Source: DATKYK01 sp034430255 (GTDB lineage Bacteria; Chloroflexota; Dehalococcoidia; E44-bin15). From it: a stretch of 43,059 nucleotides of DNA. Within the stretch, counting starts at the first letter, position 1, and each line of letters opens with the position of its first letter. The position numbers were made by a program, and so were the translations under genes. The notes beneath the pieces were generated by a model. It saw nothing but the letters and a program-made list of their open reading frames with translations, did not search any database and had not been told where the DNA came from. Positions 7,589 to 14,874 of this stretch are shown here, piece by piece. Where the stretch lies: NCBI GenBank assembly GCA_034430255.1, contig DAOUEU010000046.1, positions 1 through 43,059 of the forward strand, read 5' to 3'.

Positions 7589-8779
7589 CTACAAAGCCCT
7601 CAGGCTTTCTATGGGGCTTACCCTCGCCGCCCGCACTGCCGGGTAGAGCCCGCCTACTACACCCACAAGAATACCGAAGGCGCATATCTCAATAACCAAC
7701 ACCCACGTAATAACGGCAATATCCATATTAATGTAGCTATCTATGCCCTTTCCCGCTCCATAGCCAATGGCAAGCCCCACCAGAGCACCCAGCAGGCCAA
7801 TGGTGATCGATTGAAACACCACCGAGGTGATGATGTTCCTGTTGGACCAGCCCGATGCCTTGAGTATGCCGAACTCCTTTGTCCTCTCGATAACAGAGAT
7901 GAGCATGACAATAAATATGGAGACACCGCCGGCAATCGCCGCAACCAGGGATACGATCCACAGGAAGCTCTCCATGGTGCCCATCATTTCCGAGAAGCTC
8001 TCCAGCATTTCTCTGGCGACGGTGGTGCTGACAGGAACGTCTCTATCATCAAACATCGTTTCTATTTCATCTGCTATATCGTTCACGTATTCCCTATCGG
8101 TAGCCCTTACAGTGATGTAATTCACCTCATTGGAAGCAATGGTCGGCATCAGTTTCCTGGCGGTGTCTATATCGGTATATATGCCGTAATCATAGAAGGT
8201 TTTTCCCGTCTCGAATATGCCCACCACGGTGAGCGTGATAGTACTACTACCACTGCCCAGCACAGCCATTTCCATGGTACCACCGACCTCTGCATAGTCC
8301 CCTCCCGCGGCACCTATTTCAGCCAATTTACCTATGATGACCTCATTCTCGCTGGCTGCGGTTAGGGGTTTGCCCTCTCCGGTAATGATAGTTTTGTTTG
8401 GATCCTCCTCGGTCTGACGCTCCAGATCCACACCATACATGAGTACACCCATAGGGTCCCCGAATGGATAATCTTTGGCGGGTATAAAATACGTTATCTC
8501 TGGGTTCGCCCTTTCTACGTTCTTTATATTCGCTATCTCATCTGCATAATAAATGGGCATGCCTATTCCACTGGGCACCATAAATCCCATAGAAGCTGCC
8601 TTGGGATAAACAGCGATACCCGCTGCCAGTTCATCCATCATGTCGTCCATCTGTTGGTTCATGCCCGTGGAAATGCTGAGTAACACCGTCATCAGGGCAA
8701 TGCCCAGAGCAGTACCCATGATGGCGAAAATGGCGATACCCTTTCTCCTGAAGGCGTTGGAAATGGCGAATCTAAACAA
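7589..8779 (-). CDS. ABC transporter permease, MacB/FtsX type
   Basis: The roughly 396-residue product has the MacB/FtsX layout: one membrane helix near the N terminus (about residues 14-36), a large extracytoplasmic domain, and three C-terminal helices in roughly the last 130 residues, ending with the family-typical YPAVRAARVSPIESLRAL. It should form the membrane part of an export or lipoprotein-handling system with the adjacent ATPase. I place the start at TTG 8779-8777, just before the rplC stop codon (8774-8772), because AAAGGG lies six bases upstream. A reading from 8875 would overlap rplC by over 100 bases and lacks homology-like sequence. The large outer domain resembles no specific subfamily that I recognise. 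Confidence 0.9.
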   Translation of the reverse strand: MFRFAISNAFRRKGIAIFAIMGTALGIALMTVLLSISTGMNQQMDDMMDELAAGIAVYPKAASMGFMVPSGIGMPIYYADEIANIKNVERANPEITYFIPAKDYPFGDPMGVLMYGVDLERQTEEDPNKTIITGEGKPLTAASENEVIIGKLAEIGAAGGDYAEVGGTMEMAVLGSGSSTITLTVVGIFETGKTFYDYGIYTDIDTARKLMPTIASNEVNYITVRATDREYVNDIADEIETMFDDRDVPVSTTVAREMLESFSEMMGTMESFLWIVSLVAAIAGGVSIFIVMLISVIERTKEFGILKASGWSNRNIITSVVFQSITIGLLGALVGLAIGYGAGKGIDSYINMDIAVITWVLVIEICAFGILVGVVGGLYPAVRAARVSPIESLRAL

Positions 8780-9404
8780 GGATTTCCCTTTGGCCTGTCG
8801 ATTTCCTGACGGTAACCAGCCCGTTTCTGGCACCGGGCACTCCACCGCGAACCAGGAGCAGGTTGCGGTCAGCATCCGCCTCGATCACCTTGAGGTGACG
8901 CACTGTCACCCGCTCACTCCCCATATGACCAGGCATCTTTTTCCCCTTGAGCACCCTGCCCGGGCTGGTGGTTGCCCCTATGGAGCCCGGGGCGCGATGA
9001 CGGTCTGATTGACCGTGGGTCTTGGGGCCACCAGCGAAATGGTGACGCTTCACCACTCCGGCGAAGCCTTTCCCCTTAGAGATACCGGTGACATCGACAA
9101 GGTCGCCGGGCTTGAAGATGCTCACATCCACAACCTGTCCTAGCTGTATAGAAGCGATATCTTCAGCCGCAAACTCCCTGAGGTGCTTAAACATACCCAA
9201 CTTTTTGAGATGCCCCTTCTCTGGAGAATTGAGGCGTTTCGCCTCGCCAAAGCCAAGCTGAATGGCATCGTAGCCCTCTTTTTCCACCCGCTTAATCTGT
9301 GTCACCAGGCACGGGCCGGCGGCGATGGCGGTAACCTGCGCCACCGTTCTATCATCCATAAAAATCTGGGTCATCCCCAGCTTTCGCCCGATAATTCCTT
9401 GCAT
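8772..9404 (-). CDS. rplC: 50S ribosomal protein L3
   Basis: The 210-residue product begins MQGIIGRKLGMTQIF and contains VTGISKGKGFAGVVKRHHF, GPKTHGQSDRHRAPGSIGA and KGKKMPGHMGSERVTV. These are the signature blocks of L3, which lies near the peptidyl transferase centre. Downstream, where rplD normally follows directly, there is an ABC transporter gene pair; the permease start overlaps the rplC stop codon by a few bases. Confidence 0.96.
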   Translation of the reverse strand: MQGIIGRKLGMTQIFMDDRTVAQVTAIAAGPCLVTQIKRVEKEGYDAIQLGFGEAKRLNSPEKGHLKKLGMFKHLREFAAEDIASIQLGQVVDVSIFKPGDLVDVTGISKGKGFAGVVKRHHFAGGPKTHGQSDRHRAPGSIGATTSPGRVLKGKKMPGHMGSERVTVRHLKVIEADADRNLLLVRGGVPGARNGLVTVRKSTGQREILV

Positions 9405-9499
9405 TATCTTTTCGAGCTATCCGTGCCCTTTCTTTCTATTCACTCGCTTTTTACACACATGTATGGCCTTGTTCTCTATCGAGTCGCTCTTTCTAACTC

Positions 9500-9808
9500 C
9501 TAAAGCTTGATCTCTATATCGACCCCTGCCGGTAGATCCAGCCGTGTCAGCACATCGACCGTCCTGGAGGAGGGCTCAAGGATATCGATCAGTCGCTTGT
9601 GGGTACGAATCTCAAACTGCTCCCTGGAGTCCTTGTCAACATGGGGAGAGCGGATTACACAGAATTTTTTAATACGTGTAGGCAGTGGTACCGGGCCTAC
9701 TACCTTAGCCCCGGTCTGCTCTGCGGCCTCCACGATTTGCCCGGCCGATTGATCCAATATGCGATGGTCGTATGCCTTAAGTTTAATGCGAATCTTCTGT
9801 TTGGGCAT
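9500..9808 (-). CDS. rpsJ: 30S ribosomal protein S10
   Basis: The 102-residue product starts MPKQKIRIKLKAYDHRILDQSAGQIVE and carries GPVPLPTRI and RSPHVDKDSREQFE, the standard S10 blocks. S10 is also the transcription antitermination factor NusE. The ATG at 9808 shares one base with the fusA stop codon (TGATG), so rpsJ directly follows fusA with no tuf gene between them. Confidence 0.96.
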   Translation of the reverse strand: MPKQKIRIKLKAYDHRILDQSAGQIVEAAEQTGAKVVGPVPLPTRIKKFCVIRSPHVDKDSREQFEIRTHKRLIDILEPSSRTVDVLTRLDLPAGVDIEIKL

Positions 9809-11889
9809 CAGGCCACTCCCCCTACTTTGACTGTAAGCTGAACAGCCAGAGGTTGGGGCAACTCCTCATAGCGATGTAACTCCATGGCGAAGGTCGCTCT
9901 CCCTTGGCTCATCGACCTGAGGTCGGTAGCATAGCCGAAGGTCTCTGCGAGAGGGATAAAGCACTGGATTATCTTGGTGTCACCACGGCTATCTAAACTG
10001 GTGACATGCCCCCTCCTCGAGTTAAGGTCTCCAAGGATATCGCCCATGAATGCTTCTGGAGTGACTACTTCTATTTTCATAACAGGCTCAAGGATCGTGG
10101 GCTTGGCCTTCTTCACTCCTTCCTTTAGCGCCATAGCACCAGCCATCTTGAAGGCTATCTCAGATGAATCAACCTCATGAAAGCTACCATCATATAGGGT
10201 AGCTCTGATATCTACCAGGGGGTAGCCAGCCAGAACGCCACCCTCCATAGCCCCCCTGACCCCGCTCTCAACAGCCGGTATGTATTGCTTGGGAATAATA
10301 CCACCTTTAATTCCGTTAACAAACTCAAAGCCGCTCCCACGTTCTCCTGGGTGAAGCTCTATCCATACATGACCGTATTGCCCCCGGCCACCAGACTGTT
10401 TGATGAATCTGCCCTCCACCTTTACCGGCACCGTAATGGTCTCTCTATAGGAAACCCGGGGCTTGCCAACATTTGCCCCTACCTGGTACTCACGCAGCAG
10501 CCGTTCTACGATGACCTCGAGGTGAAGCTCACCCATGCCTGAAATAATCGTCTGCCCTGTTTCTTGGTCATATCGTGTAATGAAAGTGGGATCCTCCTGG
10601 GATAATTTAGTCAGGGCATCATCTAGGCGATCCTGATCTACCCTTGATTTTGGCTCGATTGTCACTGATATCACCGGCTGTGGGAAGCGAATCGTCTCCA
10701 GTACGATGGGCGCACTACTGTGACATAGCGTATCACCGGTGAAAGTGTCTTTCAAACCCGAGGTGGCTGCGATATCACCTGCCTCGACCAGCTTGATCTC
10801 CTCACGACGATTGGCATGCATCTGCAGCAACCTCCCGATTCTCTCCCGACGCTCCCTTCTGGAGTTATAGACCTGAGCCCCAGACTCTATCTTCCCTGAA
10901 TAAACCCTGAAATAGACCAGTCTGCCGATAAAAGGGTCGGAGACTACCTTAAATGCCAGGGCAGCGAAGGGAAGCCCATCGGAAGGGGAGCGCTTAAGCT
11001 CCTTCCCATTCCTGGGGTCAATGCCTATCACCGGTGGCACATCAATGGGTGAGGGAAGATATGAAACAACGGCATCCAGCATGGGCTGGACACCGTTGTT
11101 CCGCAGGGCACTGCCACAAAGAACAGGTACCACGCTATTTGCTATGGTAGCACGCCTGAGGGCTTCTTCAATAGCTGAGTTATTTATAGCTCTCCCATCT
11201 AAATAGAGAGTCATCAACTGATCATCGCTTTCGGCGAGCCTCTCTATCATCTCATCTCTATACCTAGCTGAGACCTCCTCGTAATCATGAGGAATATCTT
11301 CTGCCACGGGGCTTCTACTTGGATCAACTGAGAAAACCCAGACCCTTTGCGCCACTAGATCGATAACACCCTTAAAGGAGTTCTCAGTTCCCAGTGGTAA
11401 TTGTATTGGTAGGGCATTTGCACCAAGCCGCTCCCTAATCATGGCTACGGTACGGTGGAAATCAGCACCTAAGCGGTCCATCTTGTTCACGAAGCAAATC
11501 CGGGGAACACCGTAGCGATCCGCCTGCCTCCAGACCGTCTCCGACTGGGGCTCAACGCCAGCCACTGCATCGAAGACAACGACGCCCCCATCGAGCACCC
11601 GAAGACTTCGTTCCACCTCTGCGGTAAAGTCAACATGCCCGGGGGTATCGATAATGTTGATGCGATGGTCCAGCCACTGGCAGGTAGTAGCGGCAGCGGT
11701 AATTGTTATCCCCCGCTCTCTCTCCTGCGCCATCCAGTCCATGACTGTGGTGCCATCGTCCACATCACCCAGCTTATAGGTGCGGCCGGTATAGTAAAGT
11801 ATCCTCTCAGTAAGTGTCGTTTTGCCCGCATCGATATGGGCAATGATACCGATATTCCTGATACGCTCCAGATTAAATGTCCTTGACAT
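9808..11889 (-). CDS. fusA: Elongation factor G
   Basis: EF-G drives ribosomal translocation. The roughly 693-residue product has the GTPase motifs AHIDAGKTT near the N terminus, DTPGHVDFT and NKMDR. Downstream come the EF-G domains: GMGELHLEV, the SGGRGQYGHV stretch of domain IV and RRGHVTSLDSRGDTKII of domain V. I chose the ATG at 11889 (MSRTFNLERIRNIG), which follows GGTGAGGAC near the rpsG stop codon, over a start four codons earlier. The C-terminal segment YATDLRSMSQGRATFAMELHRYE confirms full length. Confidence 0.96.
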   Translation of the reverse strand: MSRTFNLERIRNIGIIAHIDAGKTTLTERILYYTGRTYKLGDVDDGTTVMDWMAQERERGITITAAATTCQWLDHRINIIDTPGHVDFTAEVERSLRVLDGGVVVFDAVAGVEPQSETVWRQADRYGVPRICFVNKMDRLGADFHRTVAMIRERLGANALPIQLPLGTENSFKGVIDLVAQRVWVFSVDPSRSPVAEDIPHDYEEVSARYRDEMIERLAESDDQLMTLYLDGRAINNSAIEEALRRATIANSVVPVLCGSALRNNGVQPMLDAVVSYLPSPIDVPPVIGIDPRNGKELKRSPSDGLPFAALAFKVVSDPFIGRLVYFRVYSGKIESGAQVYNSRRERRERIGRLLQMHANRREEIKLVEAGDIAATSGLKDTFTGDTLCHSSAPIVLETIRFPQPVISVTIEPKSRVDQDRLDDALTKLSQEDPTFITRYDQETGQTIISGMGELHLEVIVERLLREYQVGANVGKPRVSYRETITVPVKVEGRFIKQSGGRGQYGHVWIELHPGERGSGFEFVNGIKGGIIPKQYIPAVESGVRGAMEGGVLAGYPLVDIRATLYDGSFHEVDSSEIAFKMAGAMALKEGVKKAKPTILEPVMKIEVVTPEAFMGDILGDLNSRRGHVTSLDSRGDTKIIQCFIPLAETFGYATDLRSMSQGRATFAMELHRYEELPQPLAVQLTVKVGGVA

Positions 11890-11894
11890 AGTCC

Positions 11895-12365
11895 TCACCA
11901 CCGATAATGAACAAAGGCCCGATTTGCCTCCGCCATCCTATGGGTATCATCGCGCTTTTTAATAGTGGCCCCCTGCCGCTGTGCAGCATCCAAGACCTCC
12001 GCTGCTAGCTTCTCTGCCATTGACTTACCCCCACGACCCCGAGCTGCTTCGATGAGCCAGCGTATTGCCAGAGCCAGGCCACGATCAGCCCTCACCTCTA
12101 CGGGCACCTGATAAGTAGCACCACCAACTCGACGTGGCTTAACCTTAAGAAGTGGGGTGGCATTCTTAACCGCTCGCTCAAGGGTATCCACAGGTTGCTC
12201 TTTCACCTGCTCCGCAATAATATTGAGGGCATCATATACGATTCGCTCCGCGGTACTCTTCTTTCCCCTGGTCATCACCCTATTGATAAGTCTGGACACT
12301 ACTACATTCTGATAACGCGGGTCAGGGGATATATCCCTTTTTGTAGTCCTTGCTCTTCTGGGCAT
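11895..12365 (-). CDS. rpsG: 30S ribosomal protein S7
   Basis: From the ATG at 12365 the product is 156 residues, the standard S7 length, starting MPRRARTTKRDISPDPRYQN. It contains VSRLINRVMTRGKKSTAE, NATPLLKVKPRRVGGATYQVP and KKRDDTHRMAEANRAF. An open frame extends 30 codons upstream into rpsL in another frame but has no S7 similarity. S7 is the assembly nucleus of the 30S head and in E. coli represses the str operon. The gene begins one base after the rpsL stop codon. Confidence 0.95.
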   Translation of the reverse strand: MPRRARTTKRDISPDPRYQNVVVSRLINRVMTRGKKSTAERIVYDALNIIAEQVKEQPVDTLERAVKNATPLLKVKPRRVGGATYQVPVEVRADRGLALAIRWLIEAARGRGGKSMAEKLAAEVLDAAQRQGATIKKRDDTHRMAEANRAFVHYRW

Positions 12366-12366
12366 T

Positions 12367-12795
12367 TTACTCTCCGCCGGAGCGCCTGGACTGCTTCGTC
12401 CCATACTTGCTGCGTCCCCGCTGCCTATTCTCCACACCACCGGTATCCAGAGCACCCCTAATAATGTGATACCTCACCCCAGGCAGATCCTTTACACGAC
12501 CACCTCGAAGTAGGACGACCGAGTGCTCTTGAAGGGTATGACCCTCACCAGGTATATAGGCAGTCACCTCCATCCCATTAGTTAGCCGAACGCGTGCCAC
12601 CTTGCGCAATGCTGAATTGGGTTTCTTCGGTGTTACCGTCTTGACCTGTGTGCAGACACCTCGCCTCTGTGGAGATCCCTCCACCTGCAGCATCCGCCCC
12701 TTTAGCGCATTGTAAGTATAGTGCAGTGCCGGCGTCCTGGTCTTAGTACCTGCCTTCTTACGCCCCTTACGAACCAGTTGGTTAACGGTTGGCAC
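12367..12795 (-). CDS. rpsL: 30S ribosomal protein S12, with an internal insertion
   Basis: S12 is the decoding-centre protein. The start is best placed at GTG 12795-12793 (PTVNQLVRKGRK follows), with GGAGG five bases ahead; a TTG at 12807 would bury that site. The conserved TPKKPNSALRKVARVRLTNG, GHTLQEHSVVLLRGGRVKDL and GVRYHIIRGALD blocks are intact. Compared with E. coli S12, there is an insertion of about 15 residues after TPAL (about residues 25-40, HYTYNALKGRMLQVE) and a longer C-terminal tail. It is the first gene of the operon; the promoter is at 12911-12939. Confidence 0.95.
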   Translation of the reverse strand: MPTVNQLVRKGRKKAGTKTRTPALHYTYNALKGRMLQVEGSPQRRGVCTQVKTVTPKKPNSALRKVARVRLTNGMEVTAYIPGEGHTLQEHSVVLLRGGRVKDLPGVRYHIIRGALDTGGVENRQRGRSKYGTKQSRRSGGE

Positions 12796-12817
12796 ATATA
12801 CCTCCAAATCATAGTTA

Positions 12818-12832
12818 AAGGCCGAAAGCCTT
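12818..12832 (-). promoter_or_regulatory. Small hairpin in the rpsL leader
   Basis: AAGGC and GCCTT form a five-base-pair stem with a five-base loop, ending about 23 bases before the rpsL start codon. It lies in the roughly 108-base leader between the predicted transcription start and rpsL. It could influence ribosome access, but a five-pair stem is weak evidence. Confidence 0.3.
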
Positions 12833-12910
12833 AAAGCTGAGCTGCCTTACTGGCCCGGCCCTCATGACCTTTCGACCTCTGTCAGGCTAGCCTCTGAGCA
12901 CTAGCTTATT

Positions 12911-12939
12911 AATTTACCACTATTTAATAAATGTGTCAA
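12911..12939 (-). promoter_or_regulatory. Sigma70-type promoter of the ribosomal superoperon
   Basis: On the minus strand there is a perfect -35 TTGACA (12939-12934), a 17-base spacer and a -10 TAAATT (12916-12911). The predicted transcription start is near 12904, about 108 bases before rpsL. Surrounding sequence is AT-rich, unlike the genes. Position and spacing fit the main promoter of the str-S10-spc gene series. Confidence 0.75.
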
Positions 12940-12959
12940 GTATTTGAATATGTAATAGA

Positions 12960-13261
12960 GAGTATGATGCAAGGGAGGTGAGGTGGGAGGGTGTAGACAT
13001 CGTAGTTAAGACGGAGGGGTTACCTAAAAGAGGGCCCTGCCCTTGTTGCGGATGCATATACTTTTATAGCCACTCTAGGGGCAAAATAAGGAAGTTGCTC
13101 TATAGCTGGAGCGATGGCAGGAGTATCTGTCTTGAGCTACGACGCAAGCCCGGCCGGTGCCTTAAATGAGGATACTTTTACAGCTAGGGCGAAGGCCTAT
13201 TACGAACATACTCTAGTGTTACCAGGGCGCAAACTCCTTGACTGTTACCCTAGTGAGGCTT
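12960..13261. other. Intergenic stretch without a recognisable gene
   Basis: About 300 bases between the divergent ribosomal promoter and the tlyA-like gene. Short open frames exist on the plus strand (about 12978-13169 and 13114-13374), but their products resemble no family, are rich in unlikely residue runs and one runs through the next gene in another frame. I tested the stretch by eye for tRNA, tmRNA, SRP RNA and RNase P motifs and found none. It may hold the tlyA leader and promoter or a decayed gene. Confidence 0.4.
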
Positions 13262-14047
13262 ATGCTAAACCTGATGAAGCGTCGACTCGATCTGCTTCTG
13301 GTAAAACGTGGACTGACAGAGAGCAGGGTCAAGGCAAACGCCCTGATTATGGCGGGCGATGTTCTGGTCAATGAGAGGGTAATCGACAGACCATCCACCC
13401 AGGTGAGGGAGGATGTCCGCATCCGCCTGCGCCATAAGCCTCTCTTCGTGAGCAGAGGGGGCATTAAGCTAGCCCATGCCCTGGATTTGTTTCACATAGA
13501 TGTTAGTTCACTGGTGGCACTCGATGTCGGCGCATCAGCCGGGGGATTCACCGACTGTCTGCTGAAACGTGGCGCCAGCAGGGTATATGCTGTCGATGTC
13601 GGCTATGGACAACTAGACTACCGATTGAGGGTGGAGCCCCGGGTGGTTATCATGGAACGGTTGAACGCTCGCTATCCCTTCGCATTGCCCGAACCGGTAG
13701 ATTGTGCAACTGTAGACCTATCCTTCATCTCACTGGAGAAGGTAGTGCCCAATGTTACTAAATTGGTAAAGCCAGGGGGCAATGTAATCTGCCTGGTCAA
13801 GCCCCAGTTTGAGTTAGGACGGGCTCAAGTGGGCAGGGGAGGACTGGTCAAGGATCCCTTGCTTCACGCCCGTGCCCTGGGGAGATTTATCTCCTGGGCA
13901 ATCGAATTGGGTGAAATGGAATTGAGTGAGAGCGGACAAAGTATGAGGGGGGAATACGAAAGAGGGTTTAGGCTCATCGGGCTTACCCCGTCACCTATAC
14001 TGGGGGCCTCAGGAAATCGCGAATTTTTCGTTCTATTTAAGGTGTAG
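13262..14047 (+). CDS. tlyA: TlyA/FtsJ-family rRNA 2'-O-methyltransferase (hemolysin A-like)
   Basis: TlyA proteins methylate ribose 2'-hydroxyls in rRNA. The product has an N-terminal S4 RNA-binding domain (MKRRLDLLLVKRGLTESR through the RLRHKPLFVSRGG region) and a Rossmann methyltransferase domain with the SAM motif DVGASAGGFTDCLL, followed by AVDVGYGQLDYRL, VDLSFISLEKV and CLVKPQFELGR. Length, about 257-261 residues, is normal. Two ATG starts are possible, 13262 (GTGAGG three bases upstream) and 13274 (gives the usual MKRRLD start). The next gene starts two bases after its stop codon. In some bacteria TlyA loss gives capreomycin resistance; whether this homologue has the same target is not visible. 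Confidence 0.9.
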   Translation: MLNLMKRRLDLLLVKRGLTESRVKANALIMAGDVLVNERVIDRPSTQVREDVRIRLRHKPLFVSRGGIKLAHALDLFHIDVSSLVALDVGASAGGFTDCLLKRGASRVYAVDVGYGQLDYRLRVEPRVVIMERLNARYPFALPEPVDCATVDLSFISLEKVVPNVTKLVKPGGNVICLVKPQFELGRAQVGRGGLVKDPLLHARALGRFISWAIELGEMELSESGQSMRGEYERGFRLIGLTPSPILGASGNREFFVLFKV

Positions 14048-14049
14048 CG

Positions 14050-14823
14050 ATGCAGCACCAGTTTATATCTATCCAATCGGATGGCATTGAACTTAGGGGC
14101 CGGGTCTATATTCCATATTCGCAGTATTCGAAACCTGTCCCCGCTCTATGCCTGTGCCACGGCATTCCTAGAGGTGGTCCCCCTGACCTTGGCGGTCCAG
14201 GCTATCCAGCTCTTGCCCAGAGATTCTCTAAGAACGGGTTTTTAACTGCCATATTTAACTTCAGGGGGACAGGCGATAGCGAGGGCAACTTCGATATTGC
14301 TGGCTGGACCCGGGACCTGGTGGCTGCGCTTGATTATCTTTGCCACAGGAGTGATGTGGACAGAGGTAGAATCTCCGTCATGGGCTTTAGCGCTGGCGCT
14401 GCTGTATCCGTGTACGTTGCCTCCCAGGACTTCAGGGTTCATTCCATCATAATTTGCGCCTGCCCCACCCATTTTCATTTCGCCGACGACAGCAAGGGCG
14501 CAGATTCCGCCATCGCGCAATTTCGCCGTGCCGGCGTCATCAAGGACCGTGGTTTTCCGCCATCGGTAGCATATTGGATAGCTGGCTTCAACAAGGTGAA
14601 ACCCATTGAGTGGATCGAAAAAATTTCACCGAGGCCGCTACTTATTATCCATGGTACACAGGACGACGTTGTGTACCCCTCGAGCGCCCGGGAACTCTAT
14701 GAGCGGGCGGGTGAACCCAAGCAGATCGTGATGATTGAGGGTGCCGGTCACCGGCTTCGTCTCGAGGAGCGGGCAATGGATTGCGCGCTAAACTGGCTCA
14801 CCGCCCGTAACTTTATAGATTGA
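14050..14823 (+). CDS. Alpha/beta hydrolase, dienelactone hydrolase/peptidase-like
   Basis: The 257-residue product is a single-domain alpha/beta hydrolase. It has the oxyanion segment LCHGIPRGG (35-43), a nucleophile elbow GFSAG with Ser114, the acid in HGTQDDVVYP (Asp205 or Asp206) and His234 in EGAGH. FRGTGDSEG (71-79) is the usual loop after strand 4. There is no signal peptide, so it is probably cytoplasmic. It begins two bases after the tlyA-like gene, which suggests co-transcription. The fold is clear, but the natural ester, lactone or thioester substrate is not predictable. Confidence 0.88.
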   Translation: MQHQFISIQSDGIELRGRVYIPYSQYSKPVPALCLCHGIPRGGPPDLGGPGYPALAQRFSKNGFLTAIFNFRGTGDSEGNFDIAGWTRDLVAALDYLCHRSDVDRGRISVMGFSAGAAVSVYVASQDFRVHSIIICACPTHFHFADDSKGADSAIAQFRRAGVIKDRGFPPSVAYWIAGFNKVKPIEWIEKISPRPLLIIHGTQDDVVYPSSARELYERAGEPKQIVMIEGAGHRLRLEERAMDCALNWLTARNFID

Positions 14824-14849
14824 CCCTGTCCAAGAGAAGGCGCTATAAT
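14820..14849 (+). promoter_or_regulatory. Sigma70-type promoter of purF
   Basis: TTGACC at 14820-14825, an 18-base spacer and a perfect TATAAT at 14844-14849. The -35 box overlaps the stop codon of the preceding hydrolase gene. The predicted start near 14856 leaves a leader of about 19 bases before purF, containing a GGAG about 16 bases from the ATG. Confidence 0.65.
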
Positions 14850-14874
14850 AGTATAGGAGTCCATAAAAAGACGC

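Noticed and set aside
7103..8365. A 420-codon open frame on the plus strand
   Set aside because: Antisense to the ABC ATPase and permease genes, which have clear family motifs. The His-rich, low-complexity product resembles nothing.
8780..8875. Upstream extension of the ABC permease into rplC
   Set aside because: The extension lies in rplC in another frame and lacks membrane-protein character. The TTG at 8779 has a good binding site.
12960..13261. Possible tmRNA, RNase P RNA, SRP RNA or tRNA
   Set aside because: No CCA end, T-arm, tag-like frame or conserved core motif of these RNAs could be found by eye.
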